Origin: Desulfobacterales bacterium
GTDB taxonomy: Bacteria > Desulfobacterota > Desulfobacteria > Desulfobacterales > C00003060
Assembly: GCA_020347085.1 (NCBI GenBank)
Contig: CP070769.1
Span: forward strand, 986,903 to 997,133
Reading direction: 5' to 3'
DNA length: 10,231 nt
The translations under genes were made by a program, and so were the position numbers. The notes below the pieces were generated by a model. The model searched no databases. It was not told the origin of the DNA and worked only from the letters and a program-made list of their open reading frames with translations. Below are positions 1-5,229 of the stretch, piece by piece. Position 1 is the first letter of the stretch, and every line of letters starts with the position of its first letter.

Positions 1-85
1 ATGTCTGTGGAGATTTCCCAGGTCCCCTCGCAAGTATGGACCCGTCAAGGAACAAGTCTGTCAAGAACTAAGGGATCTGCGTGTT

Positions 86-148
86 AATATGAAGCATATA
101 CCACGGGGAGAAGCATCCCCGCGGCAAGCCGCGGGGCATCCTCATATT
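86..148. repeat. Two-tier hairpin element (GC stem inside an AT stem)
   Basis: The inner stem is nine perfect pairs, CCCCGCGGC (117-125) with GCCGCGGGG (128-136), around a two-base AA loop. An outer seven-pair stem joins AATATGA (86-92) to TCATATT (142-148). The right flank reads GGGGCATCCT, similar to the flanks of the hairpins at 251-290 and 8930-8952. It resembles palindromic intergenic repeats or non-autonomous IS200/IS605-type ends. That assignment is inference, since no transposase is present. Confidence 0.6.
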
Positions 149-149
149 T

Positions 150-238
150 CCTCCCCCTTGATGGGGGAGGACCGAGGTGGGGGTGAAGAACTCCTCAGTC
201 TTCCCCCTCCCCTTACTCCCCTCCCTCCAGTGGAGGGG
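150..238. repeat. Purine/pyrimidine-biased double hairpin repeat
   Basis: An eight-pair stem, CCTCCCCC (150-157) with GGGGGAGG (163-170), has a five-base loop. A second stem pairs 223-228 with 232-237 around a three-base loop. Between them, GGGGG and GAAG near 179-189 can pair with CTTC and CCCCC near 200-208. C-rich and G-rich blocks dominate. This composition is typical of dispersed non-coding intergenic repeats in environmental proteobacterial genomes. Copy number cannot be judged from this window. Confidence 0.55.
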
Positions 239-250
239 AATCAATAAGGA

Positions 251-290
251 TGCCATTCATCCCCGCCCCTTGGGGCGGGGCATTCTGGCA
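251..290. repeat. Perfect 9-bp GC hairpin with conserved flank
   Basis: CCCCGCCCC (261-269) pairs with GGGGCGGGG (272-280) across a TT loop. Outside a five-base internal loop, TGCCA (251-255) pairs with TGGCA (286-290). The right side reads GGGGCATTCT, matching the flank pattern of the hairpins at 86-148 and 8910-8965. No U-tract follows in either direction, so a terminator role is not favoured. Confidence 0.6.
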
Positions 291-445
291 TGTTTTCGTA
301 AATTGGTACCTTGACATGCTATGAATCTATGCCCCGCAGCCGAAAACAACAAGAGCTCTTGAAGGGGGCACACCGGGCCAGGCCATGGGTCAAAGATCAG
401 CGGGAATGTTCTCAGTGTGATGGAATGACTTTCCGTTAAGGGGCC

Positions 446-1372
446 CTAAGATGCCTTATGTCTCTTCCTCATCCTCGACAGAAGATAGGCCCTCAGGTTC
501 ACGTCAGAGTGCTTGATGTTCAGTTTCTTGCGAATGTTCCGGCGGTGGGTTTTGACCGTGTCTGGTGAAATGTTCAACTGGTTGGCTATTTCCTGGCTTG
601 TCAAATCGTTCATGATCATGGAGGCAATGCGCACCTCAGTGGGTGTCAGCCTGCTGGATATTCTACTATCATTGGCCAGACTTAAGGTCAGCTCTTCTAT
701 GTGATCCATCAGCATACGCAATTCAGTTCTGTAGCCTTTCAGCTTCCTGTCGCGCTGAAGCTTTTCCACAATGGGTACGATCAATAATCTGATCTTTCGG
801 ACGATTCGCTTTTCCGATTCCTCGCGGGTCCTTTCCAAGTTTTCAGCCAAGACAGACAACGCCTTATTGGTCTCCAACAGCTGTTCGTTTATCTCCTCCA
901 AGCGCCGTCCGTAGACCAAACACTCACCCTGGCTGCGTTCGAGCTCTTTTAAGGTCTTCTTAAGCTCCCGTTCGACTTTTTGGGAATCCAACGCACGCTT
1001 GACTGTATGAGAGAGCACCGTCATTTGGATCGGCTTCTCCAAGAAGTCAAATGCGCCCGTCCTTAACGCCTTGATGGCTTTCTCTTTGTCAGCATAGCGA
1101 GTCATAAGCACTACTTTCGCGTCAGGACAAACTTTTTCTATTTCCGGAATCAAATCAAAGCCAGACTTTTCAGGCATAACAACATCGAGAAGCACAACGT
1201 TATAAGAAGTATTTTTCAAATGATCCGCAACCCGCCCTGGCTCGCTCATCGTTTTGACCTTGATTCCCCAACCAGTAACTGTCTCCTGAAGGGCGCGGCA
1301 TAGCTCATGGTCATCGTCAACGATCAGCAGACGAGCATCTTTGTGTGCTCCTATGGCATTCGTGTCAATCAT
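446..1372 (-). CDS. Response regulator: receiver, coiled coil, LuxR-type HTH
   Basis: A cytoplasmic two-component response regulator of 308 residues. The N-terminal receiver domain (about 13-125) shows the acidic pair D19/D20, the phospho-acceptor D63 in LLDVVMP, T91 and K113 in the LEKP motif, so it should accept phosphate. A long charged helical segment (about 130-195) looks like a coiled-coil dimerisation linker, longer than the short linker of NarL-type regulators. The C-terminus (about 240-300) is a LuxR/GerE helix-turn-helix beginning LTPTEV, with QEIANQLNIS and the recognition helix TVKTHRRNIRKKL. The ATG is preceded by a good Shine-Dalgarno, AAGGGG. The linker just before the HTH and the HTH itself resemble the neighbouring gene at 1594-2904, from which it is separated by 221 bp. 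No cognate kinase is in the window, and its DNA targets are unknown. Confidence 0.93.
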   Translation of the reverse strand: MIDTNAIGAHKDARLLIVDDDHELCRALQETVTGWGIKVKTMSEPGRVADHLKNTSYNVVLLDVVMPEKSGFDLIPEIEKVCPDAKVVLMTRYADKEKAIKALRTGAFDFLEKPIQMTVLSHTVKRALDSQKVERELKKTLKELERSQGECLVYGRRLEEINEQLLETNKALSVLAENLERTREESEKRIVRKIRLLIVPIVEKLQRDRKLKGYRTELRMLMDHIEELTLSLANDSRISSRLTPTEVRIASMIMNDLTSQEIANQLNISPDTVKTHRRNIRKKLNIKHSDVNLRAYLLSRMRKRHKAS

Positions 1373-1593
1373 GACCCCTTACCATGTCAGGTGCCTTTGT
1401 CTTCTGCAAACATCATGCCTCACACACCCCAAACCTCACACAAGACGTCTCATAGATGCCCTACCCTATCTTGAGCCTCAATGAACGATCCGGATTGGCA
1501 AGTTTCTCACATCTACTGTATAGAATGCCAGAAATCCGCCAAAACACAACACTCTTTTTATGCGCATAAAATATGAATATATAATCAGTAGAC
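1373..1593 (-). promoter_or_regulatory. Intergenic region with 16-bp perfect palindrome (1556-1571)
   Basis: This spacer between the two LuxR-type genes holds the perfect palindrome TTTTATGCGCATAAAA at 1556-1571, about 20 bp past the PAS-LuxR stop and about 185 bp before the receiver-LuxR start. It could be an operator for a dimeric regulator. A terminator is also possible, although the stem has no loop and is AT-rich. A TATACA-like element lies near 1517-1522 on the minus strand, but no well-spaced -35 goes with it, so no promoter is called. Confidence 0.4.
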
Positions 1594-2904
1594 TTAGACG
1601 GACAAAAGGTGGGATCTGAGGTTGGCCCTTCTGTTTCTTATGCCCATTTTCATTCTGATACTCTGTCTATGAGACTCGACAGTTCTATGGGATAAATTCA
1701 ACAGGTCAGCTATCTCTTTTGTGGTTTTTCCATCTCTGATAAGAAATGCCATTTGAATTTCTGTTGGAGTAAGCGCTGAATATTTCATGGATAACCTATG
1801 TGCAAACGGTGAGACAATCTCGTTTAGGTTTGATTCGAGTATGTTTAAGTAGGCCTTCTGTTTGGCGTCCGAAATCATTTTCTTCAATTTCTCTACATGA
1901 GGCATGACCAGTTCACGAACATTCAAAAAGACTTTCTCTTCGAGCTCTGCCTTGTCCTTGTCTCTTTGTTTCAGCAAAACCCTTAATGCGCTATTTACTT
2001 CCTTAAGCTCATCAGCCTGAATCTTTAAAACGGCTTCACTTTCTGCCAGCTTATTCTCCGCGTTCTTCCGGTCGGTAATATCAACCCAGTAACCAACAAT
2101 CTCCAATGGCTTACCTTTAGCGTCACGGACAAGGCGCATTTCGTCGCGCATCCAGCGATACGTGCCGTCCTTGTGTCGGAAGCGGTATTCATGAATGTGA
2201 TACCCGCCTTCGAATAGGCCTTGCAACTGGTCGATGATGCGAACCTTATCTTCAGGATGGATATGCTCAATCCAGAACTTGGGCTTCATAAATTCATCTG
2301 GCTCATAGTCAAGTTGCGTCTTGACGTTTTCGCTGATAAAAGTTGCCGGATAATCGCCCCCTGGCTCACAGGTATAAATGACTGCTGGCGAGACTATGAG
2401 CAAATGTTCCAGTCGGGCTTTGGCGGTAATGACCTGCTCCTCCATCCGCTTACGGTCGGTGATGTCGGTGAACACTCCAAAGCTTCCCTTATAACGACCT
2501 TGATCATCAAAAATTGGCTGTGCAGACATGAGCAACCTAAGCTTTTGCCCGTCTTTGCGGGTGGCTTCTAACTCGTACCGCCCTCCTTTGCCTTTCCTTC
2601 GTCTGGCTATTTCTTTTTGCAGTATTTTTTGATTGGCATCGTCTAAAAAGTCAATGGCAGCGTGCCCAATGAATTCATCCTTTGAATACCCGAGCATGTC
2701 GCAGGCATTATCGCTGATATAGATAATTTTACCATCCTTATCTTGTATGCACACGCCATCGTTCATTGTGTCAACCAACCGGCAGTAATATTCCTCACTC
2801 TCCTGCATCGAATCCATTGCCCGCTTCAGTTCACCGGCTTCTGCTTCGAGCACCTTGACCCTTTTTTCCAGTTCTTTGTACGAAGGTTTGTCAGCCATCA
2901 TCAC
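1594..2904 (-). CDS. PAS-PAS sensor regulator with LuxR-type HTH
   Basis: A 436-residue one-component regulator with no visible transmembrane segment. A short N-terminal coiled coil (about 8-35) is followed by PAS domain 1 (about 38-151, S-box style, ending in the PAC signature FGVFTDITDRK). PAS domain 2 (about 168-280) is PAS_3-like, with the typical IHPEDK and HKDGTYRWM motifs and a PAC ending GYWVDITDRK. A helical linker (about 285-370) carries ELVMPHVEKL. The C-terminal LuxR/GerE HTH (about 376-435) has LTPTEIQ, KEIADLLNLS and TVESHRQSIR. There is no histidine kinase domain, so the PAS domains probably regulate DNA binding directly through a ligand, cofactor or partner. The start is one of three consecutive ATG codons, and the ribosome site (GAGAAAGTG) is weak. 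A near-consensus sigma70 promoter lies about 200 bp upstream. Confidence 0.92.
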   Translation of the reverse strand: MMMADKPSYKELEKRVKVLEAEAGELKRAMDSMQESEEYYCRLVDTMNDGVCIQDKDGKIIYISDNACDMLGYSKDEFIGHAAIDFLDDANQKILQKEIARRRKGKGGRYELEATRKDGQKLRLLMSAQPIFDDQGRYKGSFGVFTDITDRKRMEEQVITAKARLEHLLIVSPAVIYTCEPGGDYPATFISENVKTQLDYEPDEFMKPKFWIEHIHPEDKVRIIDQLQGLFEGGYHIHEYRFRHKDGTYRWMRDEMRLVRDAKGKPLEIVGYWVDITDRKNAENKLAESEAVLKIQADELKEVNSALRVLLKQRDKDKAELEEKVFLNVRELVMPHVEKLKKMISDAKQKAYLNILESNLNEIVSPFAHRLSMKYSALTPTEIQMAFLIRDGKTTKEIADLLNLSHRTVESHRQSIRMKMGIRNRRANLRSHLLSV

Positions 2905-2984
2905 TTTCTCGAATTGCGTTCAACTATGCAAAAGCTGGCCAGGCAGTTGTGCCTCTGGCTCCACGGCTCAGCCACCTATCATCT

Positions 2985-3003
2985 CAACACGGTTTTCGTG
3001 TTG
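2985..3003. repeat. 7-bp perfect stem-loop abutting structured repeat copy A
   Basis: CAACACG (2985-2991) pairs perfectly with CGTGTTG (2997-3003) around a GTTTT loop, touching the left edge of the 76-bp repeat. On the minus strand the order is repeat, this hairpin, then the PAS-LuxR gene. It may be part of the same element or an attenuator-like structure in the leader. Confidence 0.5.
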
Positions 3004-3078
3004 TGAAGCCTCCCCGCCCTAAAGGACGAGGCTTCTGCCCTGCGGCAGCACTGCGGGTCCGGGCAGCGAGCCGGTCAA
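3003..3078 (-). repeat. Structured repeat copy A (IS200/IS605-end or omega-RNA-tail-like)
   Basis: A 76-bp element nearly identical to the one at 4339-4412 and in the same orientation. Read on the minus strand it starts TTGACCGGCTCGC and ends GAGGCTTCAC. GAAGCCTC (3005-3012) pairs perfectly with GAGGCTTC (3028-3035), and GCCC (3037-3040) pairs with GGGC (3061-3064). The terminal hairpin with CTTTAGGGCGGGG resembles 3' ends of IS200/IS605 tnpB elements, and TTGAC/TCAA resembles the cleavage tetra- and pentanucleotides of that family. No tnpA or tnpB is present, so this would be a solo end or a non-autonomous element. The family assignment is from memory and unverified. Confidence 0.55.
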
Positions 3079-3085
3079 GCAAAGT

Positions 3086-3098
3086 TATGTTAAACATA
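3086..3098. promoter_or_regulatory. 13-bp inverted repeat at the predicted transcription start
   Basis: TATGTT (3086-3091) and AACATA (3093-3098) form a perfect inverted repeat around one A. It begins 7 bp downstream of the -10 box at 3105-3110, so it overlaps the expected +1. That is a classic place for a repressor operator, but short AT-rich palindromes also occur by chance. Confidence 0.35.
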
Positions 3099-3104
3099 TT
3101 GGTA

Positions 3105-3133
3105 TTTATACGGCAGGAATTCTTGTATGTCAA
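3105..3133 (-). promoter_or_regulatory. Near-consensus sigma70 promoter upstream of PAS-LuxR gene
   Basis: On the minus strand, TTGACA (3128-3133) is followed by an exact 17-bp spacer and TATAAA (3105-3110). This matches the -35 consensus fully and the -10 consensus in five of six positions. Transcription would start near 3097-3099 and run through repeat copy A to the PAS-LuxR ATG at 2904. The leader of about 195 nt would be strongly structured. Confidence 0.6.
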
Positions 3134-3343
3134 ACTCAATTCTGTGAACGTCGTCACAGTAGGCAACCTGTGGCGGCTTGACGCCAAACTTCAATAGCCA
3201 TCTTGCGGATACTGCGATCTCGGAAGTATTCTGCTACAAAGGGTCTGAACTTCTCTTGTCTGCGTCGTGTGGCCTGGTCTGTGGGTGTTTTGAAGGGCTT
3301 ACCTATTTTGCTTTGTGGAGACTTTAAGGGCGCTGTGAAAAGC

Positions 3344-3499
3344 CTACTTGGTAGCTGAAGGTTGGTGGTAAAGTATGGTCATGACTATCCAGGCAAGGAC
3401 CACCAAAGCTGGCACCACGATCACCACGACAGACACAATTCTTTGCTTTAGTGAACCTTTGCGCCTATTCACCGCCTTTTTCTTTGATGAGGCTGACAT
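3344..3499 (-). CDS. Small basic single-pass membrane protein, 51 residues
   Basis: An ATG-started frame of 51 codons ending in TAG, short enough for automated gene callers to miss. The first 20 residues are strongly basic (K6-K8, R12, R13, K14, K18, R20). They are followed by an uninterrupted hydrophobic stretch at about 21-44, rich in valine, isoleucine and leucine (for example VSVVVIVVPALVVLAWIV), and then a short polar tail ending in lysine. By the positive-inside rule this would be a single-pass protein with a cytoplasmic N-terminus. A GAGA upstream of the ATG is a weak Shine-Dalgarno at suitable distance. It lies inside the segment bounded by the two structured repeats, downstream of the broken repeat-protein gene on the same strand. 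I recognise no family. A small stress or regulatory peptide, a type I toxin-like peptide, or an uncharacterised accessory subunit are all possible. Confidence 0.6.
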   Translation of the reverse strand: MSASSKKKAVNRRKGSLKQRIVSVVVIVVPALVVLAWIVMTILYHQPSATK

Positions 3500-3575
3500 G
3501 CTAATGTCTCACTAATCTTGTAATCTGTTCCGGATCATAACTCTGTGGATAACTCTTTTCCACTGTCATAGACAT

Positions 3576-3631
3576 AGTAAGGAGTGACGAGTAAGCAGTA
3601 GGGAGTATGGACTGAGAAGTAAGTGTATGGT
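3576..3631. repeat. Degenerate 14-bp tandem repeat, four units
   Basis: On the plus strand four successive 14-bp units begin at 3576, 3590, 3604 and 3618, each opening with AGTA (AGTAAGGAGTGACG, AGTAAGCAGTAGGG, AGTATGGACTGAGA, AGTAAGTGTATGGT). The units diverge steadily to the right. The tract sits between the broken repeat-protein gene and the small membrane peptide. No coding frame is evident. Confidence 0.6.
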
Positions 3632-3651
3632 GGAATGTAGCAAAGCTGAAT

Positions 3652-4098
3652 TCACCTTCCATGTCTCTTACTGTCGAAAATCCATGTTACCATACTAGTA
3701 ACACAAAGCGCCACAATGCCTGCCAGGGCTGTTCCCCGCCATGGTGTTTTGGCATGTATCAACCCAAATGCGAGAATAAAAACCAACAGCCAGCAAGCAA
3801 TATGCCAGGGCTTCACGAGGCTTCCTACAAACCTGCCTACCAGTATCTCCCAACTCCTCTGGAGATTTCTCTTCTGAATCTGCCGGACGATCTCGCTTGC
3901 CTCAAGATCAGTATGAATGGAGTAGCCCCGGTCTGGCTCATGGCGATGATCGTAGGTTTCAACTTTTTCCACATCGCCCTGCATGCCCCACCACGTCCAA
4001 TTCCCATCCCTTTTGCCATGAATCCAATGACTTTCCTGTGCCTTTTGTCCGTTCACATACCAGTCTGTCCACCTGCTATGCATCTTTCCATATAGAAA
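3652..4098 (-). pseudogene. 3' part of broken MORN/YwqK-like repeat membrane protein gene
   Basis: This is the downstream part of the gene that starts at 4327, after a one-base frame change at about 4099. It opens with the third and fourth 24-residue repeats (GKMHSRWTDWYVNGQKAQ, then GKRDGNWTWW), passes through a charged region, and ends in two hydrophobic helices (WHIACWLLVFILAFGLIHA and TALAGIVALCVTSMVTWIF) with a basic tail KRHGR. The repeats resemble the MORN-like blocks of the family annotated as YwqK-type antitoxin. The two helices suggest the protein is anchored in the inner membrane. The frame stays open upstream to a GTG at 4176, but that stretch overlaps the other frame and does not look like the repeat, so it is probably not the true N-terminus. 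Confidence 0.65.
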
Positions 4099-4327
4099 CT
4101 TCACCCTCTGTAATCTTTGCTCCACGCTCGTCCCATTTGACCCATGTGCCTGTTTTCTTCCCTTTTGTGTACACACCTTCTAGTTGTTTTTTCCCATTCC
4201 TGTACCAGAATACCCATCTTCCATGCCGGTTGCCGCTGAGTAGCTGGCCCTCAGCATACTTGGCTCTGCGTTCCCAGAAAACAAGCCCCCTCGGCCAGTA
4301 CAGTGCAATTCTTTCAGGTTCTGACAT
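4076..4327 (-). CDS. 5' part of broken MORN/YwqK-like repeat protein gene
   Basis: An 83-residue frame starting at ATG 4327. It carries two 24-residue repeats, EGQLLSGNRHGRWVFWYRNG and EGVYTKGKKTGTWVKWDERG, each with the G-K/R-x-x-G-x-W core seen in MORN-like YwqK-family proteins. It then enters a third repeat (ITEGE) and falls out of frame, stopping at 4076. Dropping one base near 4099 rejoins it to the frame ending at 3652, giving a 224-residue protein with four repeats and two membrane helices. The start lies only 11 bp from structured repeat copy B and has no clear Shine-Dalgarno. The element may therefore have displaced the original 5' end or promoter. An assembly or sequencing error is an alternative to a genuine mutation. 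Confidence 0.65.
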   Translation of the reverse strand: MSEPERIALYWPRGLVFWERRAKYAEGQLLSGNRHGRWVFWYRNGKKQLEGVYTKGKKTGTWVKWDERGAKITEGEVSIWKDA

Positions 4328-4338
4328 TTGTCGGCAGT

Positions 4339-4412
4339 GTGAAGCCTCCCCGCCCCAAAGGACGGGTTCTGCCCTGCGGCAGCACTGCGGGTCCGGGGAG
4401 CGAGCCGGTCAA
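4339..4412 (-). repeat. Structured repeat copy B
   Basis: A 74-bp direct copy of the element at 3003-3078. It matches except for about four substitutions and a two-base deletion in the terminal hairpin (GACGGGTTC where copy A has GACGAGGCTTC). The deletion breaks the outer GAAGCCTC/GAGGCTTC stem, so copy B looks decayed relative to copy A. The segment CCTGCGGCAGCACTGCGGGTCC is shared exactly. On the minus strand it ends just upstream of the broken repeat-protein gene. No transposase is nearby. Confidence 0.6.
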
Positions 4413-4484
4413 TAGAACCTTAATAGCGTGGTACACAAAAAAGAGAAACTTTGGATCAAATTCACATTAAACGACATTCTCGCC

Positions 4485-5030
4485 TTAATTGAGGTGAAAG
4501 TCTAGTTCAATCTCGTCAATATTGCCGAGAGGAACTTTTCCGAGAGCCCTGTACTTCGGAGGAATGCTCTTTGCTGACGTCCATATTTTTTGACTCGGAT
4601 CATACACAAAATACAACGGGGTGGTATACCTGAATATGGGAACTCCAGGAATCCTGTAGCGCACTGCAAGCTTCATGTAACAGGCGCGTTGGTCAAGTAT
4701 TTGCTTACCAGGTAAGGGAATATCAGGAATCTGCAGTTTCACCGGCCCTGACCCCGCCTTAACCCGTTGATGAATACCAGGCATATTCGCCAACAAAGCC
4801 ACCTGACCTGCCCAATACCAGAAGCCGTTTACCTTGTGAATAAGGGCATCTATGCTCCCGGTTTTCTTGACATAAATCCCTACTCGGTCCCCGTCGAGAA
4901 TGACCGGCCTATGAACCGCCAAGTACCCCAACCCAACGAAAACGACGAGCAAGCAGCAACCACCAAGAACCGCCCATTTTCTGTTCAAATTGCTGAGTTT
5001 TTCCTGGAAATAATTGACTTCCTCACTCAT
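4485..5030 (-). CDS. Hypothetical single-pass membrane protein, 181 residues
   Basis: I chose the ATG at 5030 because it is followed by a sensible N-terminus (MSEEVNYFQEKL), has TTTAGGCG upstream as a modest ribosome site, and avoids overlap with the aldolase/phosphatase gene. The frame is open further upstream to 5261, but that part is read from the neighbour's coding sequence. A hydrophobic helix at about 18-39 (WAVLGGCCLLVVFVGLGYLAV) predicts one transmembrane segment. The rest (about 41-181) would be periplasmic, with several aromatic and proline-rich strands and no cysteine pairs or catalytic motif that I recognise. It could be a small beta-rich periplasmic domain. It lies 199 bp downstream of the aldolase/phosphatase on the same strand. 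No family is assigned. Confidence 0.75.
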   Translation of the reverse strand: MSEEVNYFQEKLSNLNRKWAVLGGCCLLVVFVGLGYLAVHRPVILDGDRVGIYVKKTGSIDALIHKVNGFWYWAGQVALLANMPGIHQRVKAGSGPVKLQIPDIPLPGKQILDQRACYMKLAVRYRIPGVPIFRYTTPLYFVYDPSQKIWTSAKSIPPKYRALGKVPLGNIDEIELDFHLN

Positions 5031-5229
5031 GGTATCGCCTAAATACTGACCGGCACGTTCTGCATTCAGCCCTGACAGTTCAACATGTTGCCCGGACGTA
5101 ACAACCGTTGCAAAAATTGAAGCTCCCTGCAGCAAGCTACAGGAAATGCGCTCGCTGTTGCCGTTCAAATTGCCGTTTTTGGATGTAGCAGTTTTGAAAC
5201 GACCTGCTCTTATGACTTCTAAGGCAAAC

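Larger units (their letters stand above)
1..445. other. Intergenic region rich in GC hairpins, no convincing gene
   Basis: I see no protein in this stretch with normal composition. The open frames here run through the hairpin repeats and read as low-complexity proline/glycine/arginine. Three or four stem-loops occupy positions 86-290 and are listed separately. Positions 291-445 contain only a 36-codon plus-strand frame (329-439), which has no clear ribosome site and no recognisable family. The minus-strand response-regulator gene ends at 446, so transcripts leaving it would run into these hairpins. None is followed by a convincing U-tract on the minus strand, so I do not call a terminator. 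Confidence 0.6.

Noticed and set aside
68..256. 62-codon minus-strand frame over the left hairpins
   Set aside because: Its sequence is simply the GC-rich hairpin repeats read in frame, with biased composition and no family signature.
86..290. CRISPR-like array of repeated hairpins
   Set aside because: The hairpins differ in stem sequence and spacing. There is no constant repeat with regular spacers and no cas gene in the window.
329..439. 36-codon plus-strand frame beginning MPRSRKQQ
   Set aside because: It has no clear ribosome site, no recognised family, and sits against a hairpin cluster. Length alone does not separate it from chance.
1506..1535. Sigma54 (-24/-12) promoter upstream of the receiver-LuxR gene
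   Set aside because: A TGGCA is present but the matching TTGC at the correct spacing is missing.
2984..3187. 67-codon minus-strand frame through structured repeat copy A
   Set aside because: The C-terminal half is the repeat itself translated. It resembles a degraded tnpB tail but has no transposase domain, so it is treated as repeat rather than gene.
3544..3552. Perfect DnaA-box sequence (TTATCCACA on the minus strand), suggesting a replication origin
   Set aside because: Only one perfect box is seen. There is no cluster, no adjacent AT-rich unwinding region, and no dnaA, dnaN or parAB gene. A single nine-base match is plausible by chance.
5112..5143. Possible terminator downstream of the aldolase/phosphatase (7-pair stem 5126-5143, then T-run at 5112-5116 on the minus strand)
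   Set aside because: The stem contains a wobble pair and the T-run is separated from it by about nine bases, so it does not meet the form of an intrinsic terminator.
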